Below, in pieces: positions 54,221-63,744 of a stretch of 64,000 nucleotides of DNA. Source of the stretch: Tritrichomonas musculus (lineage: Eukaryota > Parabasalia > Tritrichomonadida > Tritrichomonadidae); assembly GCA_039105265.1 (NCBI GenBank), contig JAPFFF010000003.1, positions 4,154,001-4,218,000 on the forward strand, written 5' to 3'. The notes under the pieces were generated by a model that was given only the letters and a program-made list of their open reading frames with translations, ran no database searches and was not told the origin of the DNA. Every line of letters begins with the position of its first letter. Position 1 is the first letter of the stretch. The position numbers and the translations under genes are program-made.

Positions 54221-55099
54221 ATGACTGAGCAAATCGAGCACGTTGGAAGTTGCAAAGGTGGAAACACTATTCCTCTTGATGATGAAGGACGTACATATCA
54301 CTTTGGTTGCAAGGAAGGTGAAGTTGCAAACGAAATTCTTATTTGCAGTTGCTACAGACTTGCAGAAGAAATTTCAAAGAATTTTGAAGAAAAAGGCAAG
54401 GATTTATTCAGACGTGAATCTAATCGTGGTTATATAACCTATACTGGCCACATTAAAGGAAAGAGAATCTCTGTTGTTGGTTTTGGTATTGGTTTTGCCA
54501 TGGTTGATTTCCTTGTTAGAGAACTTAGACGAATTACAAAAGGACCACTTACTTTCATTGAACTTGGTACAGCTACAACTGGATCAAACGTTCCTTTAGG
54601 AACAGCTGTTGTAGCTACAGATGCAATCGCTTACGAACTTGATTTTGATAACTTTACACCAGATAATGAATCGCCATATACAATTTACAAGAAGCCAGTT
54701 CCAGCAGATCCTGAAGTTGTCAAAGCTATTGAAAATGGTCTTAACGGTGCCAAGATCAACTTTGCAAATGGAAGAATTGCTTCAAATCCATCATTTTGTG
54801 CAGGAATTTGTGCTCCAACTCTCGAAAGCGGTGGAGTTGGTAGTTTCAATTTCAGAACTAATGGTCTTTTGGAGAGACTTGAAAAGGAATGTGGAAAAAT
54901 TGCTTCCTTTGAAATGGATGCTTATGCTCTTCTTTGGACATCATTGCAAGCAACTGAGAAACACTCAATTAGATCCGCTGTTGTTAGTATTATAGGTGCT
55001 GATTTGAATGGAAATGTTCTTCCTGCAGAAGAAATTCATCAAATGCAATTAAACATTGCTCCAGTGTTGCTTGAGCAATTAGCTGATTTGCAGCCATGA
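54221..55099 (+). CDS. Nucleoside phosphorylase, uridine phosphorylase-like (PNP/UDP family)
   Basis: 292 residues of the PNP_UDP_1 fold. YHFGCKEGEVANEILICS resembles the N-terminal phosphate-binding segment. ISVVGFGIGFAMVDFLVREL, TFIELGTATTGSNVPLGTAV and IASFEMDAYALLW are the core motifs, the last being the ribose-binding E-M-D/E. The overall pattern is closest to uridine phosphorylases. It would cleave uridine or related nucleosides with phosphate in the cytosol, for base salvage. This fits trichomonads, which rely on nucleoside salvage. Substrate choice (uridine versus purine) cannot be decided from the motifs alone. Confidence 0.87.
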   Translation: MTEQIEHVGSCKGGNTIPLDDEGRTYHFGCKEGEVANEILICSCYRLAEEISKNFEEKGKDLFRRESNRGYITYTGHIKGKRISVVGFGIGFAMVDFLVRELRRITKGPLTFIELGTATTGSNVPLGTAVVATDAIAYELDFDNFTPDNESPYTIYKKPVPADPEVVKAIENGLNGAKINFANGRIASNPSFCAGICAPTLESGGVGSFNFRTNGLLERLEKECGKIASFEMDAYALLWTSLQATEKHSIRSAVVSIIGADLNGNVLPAEEIHQMQLNIAPVLLEQLADLQP

Positions 55100-55353
55100 A
55101 TTACTGCAAATTAAAACAGATACAGACGTTTCTAAATAAAAGTCATTTTAGCTTAAGGATGAAATAGCGCATCTAAACTATAATTTATTTAAAAAATTGT
55201 TATTCTTATCGAATGTTATTTAATGCTTGTCGAGGAGAAAGCTGCCAAATTAAGGTCCATTAAAAAAAAAAAAAAAATGAAGAAGAAGAGTTGGAAAAAA
55301 AAAAAAAAGAGTTAAATGAAGTTATTATTTACATACAAAAATAAAAAAAAAAA

Positions 55354-58300
55354 TTACCATAACGGATTCCAACCATGATAAAGATATGATAAATTATAAG
55401 TATCTGTTGCTGATTTGACTAATGCGTCAAATTGTTCAGCAACTGAGAGTGGAGTTGTATTTTCAAAATCAAGACCGTTTATTTTTTTTGAAATTCTCGA
55501 AATTTTCTCTTTTAATCTTTTTTGCTCTCCATTTTTATCTGTTTGAAAAGCCTCAAACACTCCGCCAGATGTTGTAGGATCTCTTATAAAAATCTCAAGT
55601 GTAGACATTACTGCCTCTCTTCTTTGTCTAATCGCACTAATTGTTTCTTCGCATGTTTTTCGAAAAGTACCTTCAGTTGAGCAAGGCCCGAATGTAGCGA
55701 TCATATTACGAGTAAGTCTAAAAGGAATATTTTCTGCAAGTTTGTCTCTTTCTTTAGTTACTTCGAAGCAATCACCAAAATCGATATGAACTACATGACC
55801 AGATAGCTTTTGAATCATTATGTTTTCAGGATGTCGGTCACCAAGACCGATTATATAACCAACAATTGACATCAAAGCTGTTGTTTTCGAGAAATTTATC
55901 GTATATCTAACCCACGATTCAGCATCATGAGCATTAATCCACATCACATCCCTTAAATCTAGTCTCATTTCTTTAGTTTTATCATTAACTCTTTTAAAGT
56001 ATTCTAATTTTTGGACTGGCCTTAACTTATCAACATAATAATTTGCATTATTTGGATTCAAAATCATTTTCAAATTTTTATTAGCTTTTAACTTTTTCTC
56101 ACTAATAACGAACACTTTTTTCCATAATAATTCATTCTCATATTCAATGCATTTAATTTGATTCTTGTATTTAATTTTCCTATAATTAGATATCAACTCA
56201 TACATAGTATCGCATCCCGAAACCCATTGAATAACTCCAACATTTGGTGATAATGGAGTCACTCCACAAATGATGATTTGAGGAATCAGCATGTTATTTT
56301 GTAATGATGTAATTGAATTCATCAATTCAAAAAATTGCATCACACGCTGATCAAGACGAAGATCTTCATGTCCTTTCAACAAGAACTTGTATGTTTTTCC
56401 ATTTGTTCCAATCATCTTCAATTTTTTCGGTCTTTGCTTTGACTGCTTCACTTTAAGTTCATCCACAATTTTTGAGACGCCAATGATCGTCGCATCTGGC
56501 TTGAATGTGTTAAAAACTGACAGCTGTGGGAATGAAAAATCAGCAAGGCTAGGAGCAACCACTTTTAGGCTCAATTTTGGCTCGTGGAAAGAGTCATTCA
56601 TTACGAGATTAATAAATTTGCTAAGTTCATTAATAAAACTATCAGGAAAAAGCTTTTTTGATCTTTGATTTTGTTGTGTGTTGTTATTATTAGCTTGATT
56701 TCGCATATAATTCTCAAAAGTTAACGATATCGTTCGAAGTCTATCGCGATAACGTGACAAAACGATCATGTCATATTGGCAAGTTGTTGTCTTGATTCTT
56801 TCCATTAATTTAGGAATGGAAGACAGAAGATTTTTGACGTCATTTGTTTCAATATAGTTGTAAATATTATTTAAAACTTCGATTAAAAACTCAGAAAAAG
56901 TGAAGCATGCATTTTGTAAACCAGTCAAAACTTTTTCAGCTGCATTGAAAAAGTCAGGATTTTGAAGTTTAAAATGGTCCAATATATCACAAATATCTTT
57001 ATCATCATCCTCGCAATTAGCATCATTATTGTTGTTATTATTTATATTGTCTTCCTTCCCTTCCTCATTCCCTTCATTGTTATTTTGGCCTTTCAAGGTG
57101 AAATGTTTGACAAAAAGTAAAGGAAAAATTGCTGCATTTGGATACTTTTGTAACATTGATTTAAGAATGTGAAGGACAAAGCGACGATGCGGCTTTGAAG
57201 AAGTTTGTTTGTACATAATCAGTTGCGGAATAATTTTTATATATCGTTTGATATCGATACTGTAAATCAATTTCTTTACTTTACTAAAAACATTGGGAAT
57301 TGAAATTGATCTGAACAAGACGGAGATCATTTGAAGGAGATCCGAGAAAGTATTCTTAATATCAAGATTTACGCAATGAGCGAAGCCTTTAATTGCCTCG
57401 ATTGCAGCGATTTCACGATCATCTGTTCCGATATCAAACACGCGCATTGATGACCAAGCCCAAAGGTTTAGTGTAGGGTAGTGATACTTTCTTATATTCT
57501 TTGCCTGTTTGCAAAGGAATCTAACTTCTTGCATTTGGTTTAAAAGTTGAGATTGAATTTTCAATTGATTTTCATCGTCTTTTATATTTTTTTCCTTATT
57601 TTCGAATTTATTCTCTGAGAAAAGGAGCACTGCTGAATCATTTTTTCTGGCAATCCATTTTGCCTTCTTGTAGTAAAGTCTAGCGAAGATTGGTTCACTT
57701 TTAGGCTTCATCAACATTTCATCAATTCTCTGAATTGCCTCGTCTTCCTTTCCTTTATTCCACAAAAGGTGAGAATATTCGTAGCCAGTATAAATGTCAT
57801 GATTAGCATCACCTTTAAAATGCATATCGAAAAAATGCTCAAAATATTCCCATTCTTTACTTTTTCGCGCCATTTTCAAATATGACAAAACCGCTTCATG
57901 GTGCTGCTCTTTGCTTATTCGTTCCAGCAAGTCGATTCTCATGTGCAGCAAAGGACGAATTGTCTTAAAGTTCGACTTTGCGTTAGAGAGTCTCTGCTCC
58001 CACATAGAAGTGTCATGTTTAATGAAAAATTCGTAAAGTTCAACAAATTGTTCTGAAGTGACGATAAAAGGAGAAACCGCCGTAAAACCGTGCATAAATA
58101 ACGGTCCACCTTGAGATCCGAGTGTAGTGAATCCGTAATTGATCATTTCCGAGATATCTTTGCCTGCAGACACGTTACGGATGCACTTGCAAATGATGGA
58201 CAATGGTGCGTCTGACTCTTTATTAAATTCAGAGAGTATTTGGTCGAATTCGTCCCACTTTTTGAGATGATAAAAAGCATGAGCGTATATAACGCTTGTT

Positions 58301-61300
58301 GATCTTTTCTCAGGAACAGTTAGTGAGTTATATCTTGGGAAATAAGAAGCAATTTCGTCCCATTTTTCAAACTGTTCCAATTTTGAGAGCTCGTTTTCCA
58401 GTTTTTCAGGGAGTGTATTCAAAATTCCACTGACTTTAGTTACGCCTTTAATTTCATCATTCATGTCTAATTGAGAATAAGCTTGAATGATTTGTTGTAT
58501 GTTGCCAGAAGAATAATTTTCTTGTGAATCAAAGTCCATTTGAGCGCAATAAAGTGCAAAAGTGGGCTTCTCTGCTCTAAATGCCCATTTTGTCTTATTG
58601 AAGTTATTTCTGTCTTCAATTGGGAAACGCGCTCTTTCTGTGAATTCAATCAAGCTGATCAAAATAGTTATGACACTCATTGGTGTTTCGATTGAATTCA
58701 ATGGAATTGAGATAAACGTCTTTATATTTCCTTTTGTTTCATTTGAAAGTTGAATCCAACAACTTAAGAATGAGGCATTGAAGATTTTACGACTAAATAT
58801 AAACGATTTCGATGCGATTTGAGCACAGCTTTTAATGGCTGGAAAAGGTGAATGAATAATGAAATGTTGAATGAAATTCTTCATCCACGATTTCCATTGT
58901 TCATGAGAACCTAAATTAAAAGGAGAAGGAATGTTACTTTTGAAATATTCTTCATCAAAAGCATCATTCTTATTCCATTTTACAAATTTGACTGTTTCTT
59001 GGTCAGTTTTAATAAATCTAAAATCAGAAAAAGTTTTCGGATATTCATTCTTTGTTATTATATTAATTAATCCTTGATTTAGCAACTTTTTCTCTAATAG
59101 TGAAGATTTATAAATGTCAAATTTCTTGCCAATTGAAACAGCTAATGAATACAAAACTTGATATGAATTGGATTCTAATGAGCTATCCAATTCAATGCAA
59201 TAAACGGATGTTCGAAAAATAATAGACGAATAATTGGTGCAATCAAATCTTTGTACTAATGAACGTAGTGAATCAAGACCGACAATAATTGTCTCTTTAG
59301 ACAAGTTAGAATGAACAATCACATCTGAAATTTTATTGACAATGATAAAGATGAAATTTGAAGTGAAATTTGACATAGAAGTCAATGTTGTTATTGTTTT
59401 TTGAATTGATTCATCATGATTAAACAATAAATTATTGCTGCTACTTTTATATTGTGTTGATGATGAATCAAATGCCAAAACTTCAAGTTCATCTAAAAGC
59501 ATGGCTACTAAACGAGGAATGTAAGGTGCACAACTGTCTTTTAAAGAAGATGCAATTTGTGGAATTAAATCTAATAATTCATTAGATTTCTCAATTTCCC
59601 AGTTTTCTTCAATCATTCTTAAGAAGTGTGGTGTGAATCTTTGCAGCCATTCTGATGGACATGTTAAAAGTTGGCCAAGTAATGAAAAATAAGACTTTTT
59701 TTCATCAGGTGAAACAGAATGAATTGTCGTAAATAAACGAATCATGTACGAATTAAATAGACGCTGTGCATTGACAGATTTCTTGCATGATGAAAACATT
59801 TGTGTTAGCGTATTATGCGCTTGATAATGAAGAGAGGCTTCGCCTTTGTCATCAAGAAGAAAATCTAAATTAGTCTTGATGATTCGAATGAAAAAGTCTT
59901 CAAGAGGAACAGATAAATCATAATATTCATTCGATTCTTTGCTTATTTCTATTAGTTCGTTCATGTTGTTGTCTTCTTCTTTCTCATCGGTGGGAGTGAC
60001 AAGTCCAATCCGTCCTAAAATGGAAAAAATGGCTGAATGAACTTTGGATGACATTAATTTAGAACCTATTGTGATTAATGTGGTTACAAAATCAGGAATC
60101 TTGGCGGCTTCTTTTGGTCCAAGTTTATCTGTGATAATTCCAAGTGTCGATAAGGTCGCTAAAAGAACTTTCTTTTGGCCTGTCGTTGCCAGTGTTTTCA
60201 TGAAAAGTGAATTGATTTCTTCTAAATCAGTTAGAATTAAATCAAAATTTTGCTCACAAATACATCCAATCGCTTTAATGTAATTAATTGATATTTTAGT
60301 GGCAAATATTCGATCAAAAAAGGTCATTTGTTCTTCTGATATTTGCTGGCTAAAAGCATCAATGTTTGGAATTGATGGTGATGAAATGTAATTGGGTGCT
60401 GGACCTGAAAATGAGTAATCTTTCTGTGATGAAAGACTACTTGTACTTGTTGATGAAGGAATAAAAGGTGAATGCGTGTTGCCAAATGAGCCTGACATTG
60501 AATTTATATGAGAATTTTGATTTTCATTGGACAAAAAAGAAGGTGATAAGCCTAAAGATGGTTTCCCATAAACAGGGACAGGTTTTGTGTTCTTTTTAAC
60601 CGCTTCTAAAACTTTTTCATCAATGACAGTATGTGATAGATGATGATTCATATAATGAATAAAAATAGGTATAAATACGGGAACATAAATCGGAAGAAGA
60701 TCAGGAACATTTGAGAAGATAATTGGTAAGCATTCGGTTGAATCACATCTTAATCTCATTGATTTGGAGGAATTACAAAGGAAAAGAACATCAAGTATAA
60801 TCCCTCTAAACATTGGATATATCATGGCAGGATTCATTGATGCTATCCCGCTCAAAATTTTTAATGCAGCCAATTTGACTTTGAATTGCTCATCATTCAC
60901 AAATATTGAAAAATGTTCAAGGAATTCAGGATCAGCAAGATAATCTGGATATGGTGGCTTAAATGCATCTAATATGGCAAGTCTTAATTCCCACGAATCA
61001 GTGGTTAACGCATTAACAATAAGCATTTTTCCTAATTTGTAGCTATTAAGTTGACTTTGGCGCCTTGAAAGTGCTAAAATTGAATTTGGAATTAATAAAA
61101 GAATTTCTGAATTATCTGATGTAAAAAGATATTGAATTTTGACTGTTAATGGATTAATGCAATATGATGGGATATCTGGAACAAAAGCTATTATTTTGAC
61201 AAAAATGTCGGTTTTTCGTTCATCATAAATTTTTGTTAATAAATTGCCAAGATCAGGACGTAGATCATTCCATACGTTTTCATTCCGTAGTATTATTGTT

Positions 61301-62421
61301 TGAAAAGCATTAGCAAAGTCTTCTGTGAAATTGGCTTTCAAAATTAATTTTTTAATTCGTGCATGTTTTTGATTAAAGTGATTTGGTAGATGTTGTAAAA
61401 ACAAAAGTAGAATTTCCGATCCTTGAGAAATTAATGAGTTGTCAGGACTCTTAACTAGCTTTGATATTATTTTTATAAAACTATCAATTCTATCTGTCAA
61501 AGCATCTGGACATTTGCGAATAATATTTTTTAAAAGTTGAATAAACTCGATTGAAAGCTTGGATGCTTTGTTTAGAGGCCAAATTTGATTAACAATATTT
61601 TTTGCAATTCGAATAAATATATCATAATGAATTGGTACAACCATGATTTCTAAATTATAACAGAGTGATCTCTCTTTCGTTTGAAGGTTTTGAGCTATTT
61701 CCATCATATTTTCGGCTCTATCAATAAATCGTTCAGGAAAATAATCGATTAACGAAGTTAAAATTATAATTCCACTCTTCATTTTCGAATTTATAAACTG
61801 AATTGCGCTATTATAAAGGTTTGGAAGATATTGTTTTTGCTTAGTAAGTTTAAAATAATTATTGAGAGCTTTTGATGCTGTGTCAACAACTTCTATTAAA
61901 TTATGTTGAAAAGCACTGATCAAAACTTCAACAAAAGCGCTTAGACATGAATCAATCGTATGTGTAGCATATATAGAAAAATTAATAAGTAAATTTTGAG
62001 CATAAATAATTTGATGTCTATGTCGAGAAGGTTGCAATAAATCTTTTATCATCTCCAGCTGCTTATCAAAAAAATGACTTGTTGATTTCACTTTATTGCA
62101 ATATTTGGCAATATAACGAGAAATAAATTGTGATGATGCAACTTCGCGTGGTGGTTTAATTTTAGATAATAATTTTGAACACGTTTCAAGTCGGGCATTT
62201 GAAAAATGTGAAAGAACAATTGCTCCAATACATACACGAACTGGATATTTTGGGTCATGGTTGTTCAACGTTTCAATTTGATGAACAAATTGGTCTTTTG
62301 CATGAATAAGTTCATCACAGTGCATTACACACCAATTTTCAAAAACCATATGTTTAAACTGTTTATAAACCTTTATGATCTCAGTAAGAGAATTTGAAAT
62401 TGCTAAATTACTGAGATCCAT
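55354..62421 (-). CDS. Target of rapamycin (TOR) kinase, PIKK family
   Basis: 2,355 residues. HEAT-type solenoid to about 1,300, FAT region to about 1,800, and an Asn/Asp-rich insert near 1,783-1,810. A helical segment at about 1,825-1,945 occupies the FRB place. The kinase domain (about 1,960-2,300) has SKQRPKKLKMIGTNG and FLLKGHEDLRLDQRVMQ with the ATP-binding Lys, GLGDRHPENIM as catalytic loop, HIDFGDCFE as the DFG region and IPFRLTRNMI. The C-terminus is a FATC motif ending YHGWNPLW, very close to the TOR ending G-W-C-P-F-W. Together these separate TOR from ATM, ATR and DNA-PK. TOR controls growth and autophagy in response to nutrients. The FRB segment lacks the rapamycin-contact Trp and Ser motifs. 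Confidence 0.95.
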   Translation of the reverse strand: MDLSNLAISNSLTEIIKVYKQFKHMVFENWCVMHCDELIHAKDQFVHQIETLNNHDPKYPVRVCIGAIVLSHFSNARLETCSKLLSKIKPPREVASSQFISRYIAKYCNKVKSTSHFFDKQLEMIKDLLQPSRHRHQIIYAQNLLINFSIYATHTIDSCLSAFVEVLISAFQHNLIEVVDTASKALNNYFKLTKQKQYLPNLYNSAIQFINSKMKSGIIILTSLIDYFPERFIDRAENMMEIAQNLQTKERSLCYNLEIMVVPIHYDIFIRIAKNIVNQIWPLNKASKLSIEFIQLLKNIIRKCPDALTDRIDSFIKIISKLVKSPDNSLISQGSEILLLFLQHLPNHFNQKHARIKKLILKANFTEDFANAFQTIILRNENVWNDLRPDLGNLLTKIYDERKTDIFVKIIAFVPDIPSYCINPLTVKIQYLFTSDNSEILLLIPNSILALSRRQSQLNSYKLGKMLIVNALTTDSWELRLAILDAFKPPYPDYLADPEFLEHFSIFVNDEQFKVKLAALKILSGIASMNPAMIYPMFRGIILDVLFLCNSSKSMRLRCDSTECLPIIFSNVPDLLPIYVPVFIPIFIHYMNHHLSHTVIDEKVLEAVKKNTKPVPVYGKPSLGLSPSFLSNENQNSHINSMSGSFGNTHSPFIPSSTSTSSLSSQKDYSFSGPAPNYISSPSIPNIDAFSQQISEEQMTFFDRIFATKISINYIKAIGCICEQNFDLILTDLEEINSLFMKTLATTGQKKVLLATLSTLGIITDKLGPKEAAKIPDFVTTLITIGSKLMSSKVHSAIFSILGRIGLVTPTDEKEEDNNMNELIEISKESNEYYDLSVPLEDFFIRIIKTNLDFLLDDKGEASLHYQAHNTLTQMFSSCKKSVNAQRLFNSYMIRLFTTIHSVSPDEKKSYFSLLGQLLTCPSEWLQRFTPHFLRMIEENWEIEKSNELLDLIPQIASSLKDSCAPYIPRLVAMLLDELEVLAFDSSSTQYKSSSNNLLFNHDESIQKTITTLTSMSNFTSNFIFIIVNKISDVIVHSNLSKETIIVGLDSLRSLVQRFDCTNYSSIIFRTSVYCIELDSSLESNSYQVLYSLAVSIGKKFDIYKSSLLEKKLLNQGLINIITKNEYPKTFSDFRFIKTDQETVKFVKWNKNDAFDEEYFKSNIPSPFNLGSHEQWKSWMKNFIQHFIIHSPFPAIKSCAQIASKSFIFSRKIFNASFLSCWIQLSNETKGNIKTFISIPLNSIETPMSVITILISLIEFTERARFPIEDRNNFNKTKWAFRAEKPTFALYCAQMDFDSQENYSSGNIQQIIQAYSQLDMNDEIKGVTKVSGILNTLPEKLENELSKLEQFEKWDEIASYFPRYNSLTVPEKRSTSVIYAHAFYHLKKWDEFDQILSEFNKESDAPLSIICKCIRNVSAGKDISEMINYGFTTLGSQGGPLFMHGFTAVSPFIVTSEQFVELYEFFIKHDTSMWEQRLSNAKSNFKTIRPLLHMRIDLLERISKEQHHEAVLSYLKMARKSKEWEYFEHFFDMHFKGDANHDIYTGYEYSHLLWNKGKEDEAIQRIDEMLMKPKSEPIFARLYYKKAKWIARKNDSAVLLFSENKFENKEKNIKDDENQLKIQSQLLNQMQEVRFLCKQAKNIRKYHYPTLNLWAWSSMRVFDIGTDDREIAAIEAIKGFAHCVNLDIKNTFSDLLQMISVLFRSISIPNVFSKVKKLIYSIDIKRYIKIIPQLIMYKQTSSKPHRRFVLHILKSMLQKYPNAAIFPLLFVKHFTLKGQNNNEGNEEGKEDNINNNNNNDANCEDDDKDICDILDHFKLQNPDFFNAAEKVLTGLQNACFTFSEFLIEVLNNIYNYIETNDVKNLLSSIPKLMERIKTTTCQYDMIVLSRYRDRLRTISLTFENYMRNQANNNNTQQNQRSKKLFPDSFINELSKFINLVMNDSFHEPKLSLKVVAPSLADFSFPQLSVFNTFKPDATIIGVSKIVDELKVKQSKQRPKKLKMIGTNGKTYKFLLKGHEDLRLDQRVMQFFELMNSITSLQNNMLIPQIIICGVTPLSPNVGVIQWVSGCDTMYELISNYRKIKYKNQIKCIEYENELLWKKVFVISEKKLKANKNLKMILNPNNANYYVDKLRPVQKLEYFKRVNDKTKEMRLDLRDVMWINAHDAESWVRYTINFSKTTALMSIVGYIIGLGDRHPENIMIQKLSGHVVHIDFGDCFEVTKERDKLAENIPFRLTRNMIATFGPCSTEGTFRKTCEETISAIRQRREAVMSTLEIFIRDPTTSGGVFEAFQTDKNGEQKRLKEKISRISKKINGLDFENTTPLSVAEQFDALVKSATDTYNLSYLYHGWNPLW

Positions 62422-62820
62422 AAATCAAAACAAAAAATATTATTGAAATTTAAAAAAAAAAATAAATTTTTAATTTTTATTGTAATCATATCAATTTTAT
62501 AAAATAAAAATTATATAAAATTGATAATTTTATACATTTACAAAATAAAAAGCTTTTTTATTTTCAAATTTTTAGTATATAGAAAGAAATTTTAAGTTTT
62601 AAAGAATTCTTTTAATTGAGTATCTTCAGAATGTTTTCAATATTCTCTTAAATAATTCTGAATAAATTTTATTATACAAATATTGAAATTGATAAAATAC
62701 TTTTCATGAAAATTTCTTCTAATATAATTTTTTTGTTTATAGATTGTTTTAAAATATACATTAAAAGTTCAAAAATAAATATTTTTTTAGACCTTGATTA
62801 TAAACGGTCTCCTTCTAAAA
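62422..62820. other. Divergent spacer between TOR and RRP4
   Basis: AT-rich divergent region with a perfect 12-bp inverted repeat (62490-62525). An in-frame ATG at 62706 could extend RRP4 by 41 hydrophobic residues, but the downstream start is favoured. No other gene was seen. Confidence 0.5.
62490..62525. repeat. 12-bp perfect inverted repeat in the TOR/RRP4 spacer
   Basis: ATCAATTTTATA (62490-62501) and TATAAAATTGAT (62514-62525) are exact reverse complements with a 12-base loop, lying about 70-105 bases upstream of the TOR ATG. In such AT-rich DNA, chance is a serious alternative. Confidence 0.6.
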
Positions 62821-62828
62821 TCATCATT
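62821..62828 (+). promoter_or_regulatory. Possible initiator TCATCATT at the RRP4 start
   Basis: TCATCATT ends directly at the ATG (62829). It matches the trichomonad initiator form TCA-Y-W-W, with a leader of three to six bases. If used, it excludes the upstream ATG at 62706 from the mRNA and so decides the start. Confidence 0.45.
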
Positions 62829-63596
62829 ATGGAAAGTAGATTAGTACTTCCTGGAGAGATAATCTTACAATCAGCAGAAGGATATATGCCAGGTATTGGA
62901 GTTATTGTTCGTGATGGACGAATTGTTTCAACAGTTAGAGGAACAGTAAGCCAAGAGTCACAATATATATCTGTCAAACCAATCACTTCAATATATTCAC
63001 CACATGTTGGTGATATTGTTGTCGGGCGAATATCACAAGTTTTAAAACAAAGATGGAAAGTTCAAATTGGATGTTCTGTTTCTGCAGACCTTAGACTTTC
63101 ATCAATATATCTTCCTGACGATCAATTCCGACGAAGAACAACAGCTGATGAACGAAACATGAGACAATATTTTGATGTTGGCGATTTACTCTGTGCAGAA
63201 GTTCAACAAGTTAATGATGGAATAATTTTCTTGCATACAAGACAACAACACCCTAGAAGGCTAGACAATGGCATTATAATCGAAGTACCAGCCCGCTTGG
63301 TGAAAAGAGTTCAAAATCACATATCTTCAATTGAAATTGATTCTTTTCAATTTAATACTATTTTTGGATTAAATGGTTCAATTTGGCTCACGCCACTAAA
63401 TGAAGCTGCTAATTTTTTGATTCCAAGAATTAGGAACTGTATCATTTTACTAGCTACATATGGTAAGCCTATCTTCTTAGGGAAAAATAGCATAACTTAT
63501 GAAAACTCAGTTGAAGATATCTTTGAAAAAACAAAAGATACCCCCATAAATCAAATTGTTACGGCAGAAACAGCAAAAAGACTCAATTTCATATAA
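62829..63596 (+). CDS. Exosome complex RNA-binding subunit RRP4
   Basis: 255 residues from the ATG at 62829 (MESRLVLPGEIILQSAEGYM). The N-terminal domain has LPGEII and YMPGIGVIVRDGRI. An S1 domain follows (VGDIVVGRISQVLKQRWKVQ, then FDVGDLLCAEVQQVNDG). A KH-like C-terminal domain contains IFGLNGSIWL, the G-x-N-G loop typical of RRP4. The protein caps the RNA exosome barrel and guides RNA for 3'-5' decay and processing in nucleus and cytoplasm. A longer start at 62706 would add 41 hydrophobic residues not expected in this family; a TCATCATT initiator-like sequence at 62821 supports the shorter form. Confidence 0.92.
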   Translation: MESRLVLPGEIILQSAEGYMPGIGVIVRDGRIVSTVRGTVSQESQYISVKPITSIYSPHVGDIVVGRISQVLKQRWKVQIGCSVSADLRLSSIYLPDDQFRRRTTADERNMRQYFDVGDLLCAEVQQVNDGIIFLHTRQQHPRRLDNGIIIEVPARLVKRVQNHISSIEIDSFQFNTIFGLNGSIWLTPLNEAANFLIPRIRNCIILLATYGKPIFLGKNSITYENSVEDIFEKTKDTPINQIVTAETAKRLNFI

Positions 63597-63744
63597 GAAT
63601 AGCCATTACTACTTGTAATTTATTGTTGGTAAAAATAATATTTTATCTCAAATTTTTTTATTTTTTAAGTCATATAGATAAAAAAAATTAGAAAATATTT
63701 TCTTATATATTTAGAATCAGGTTTATGAATTTACAAAAAGAAAT

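Noticed and set aside
62490-62525. 12-bp inverted repeat as a transcription terminator
   Set aside because: Eukaryotic nuclear context without intrinsic terminators, and the arms are nearly pure AT, so chance is likely.
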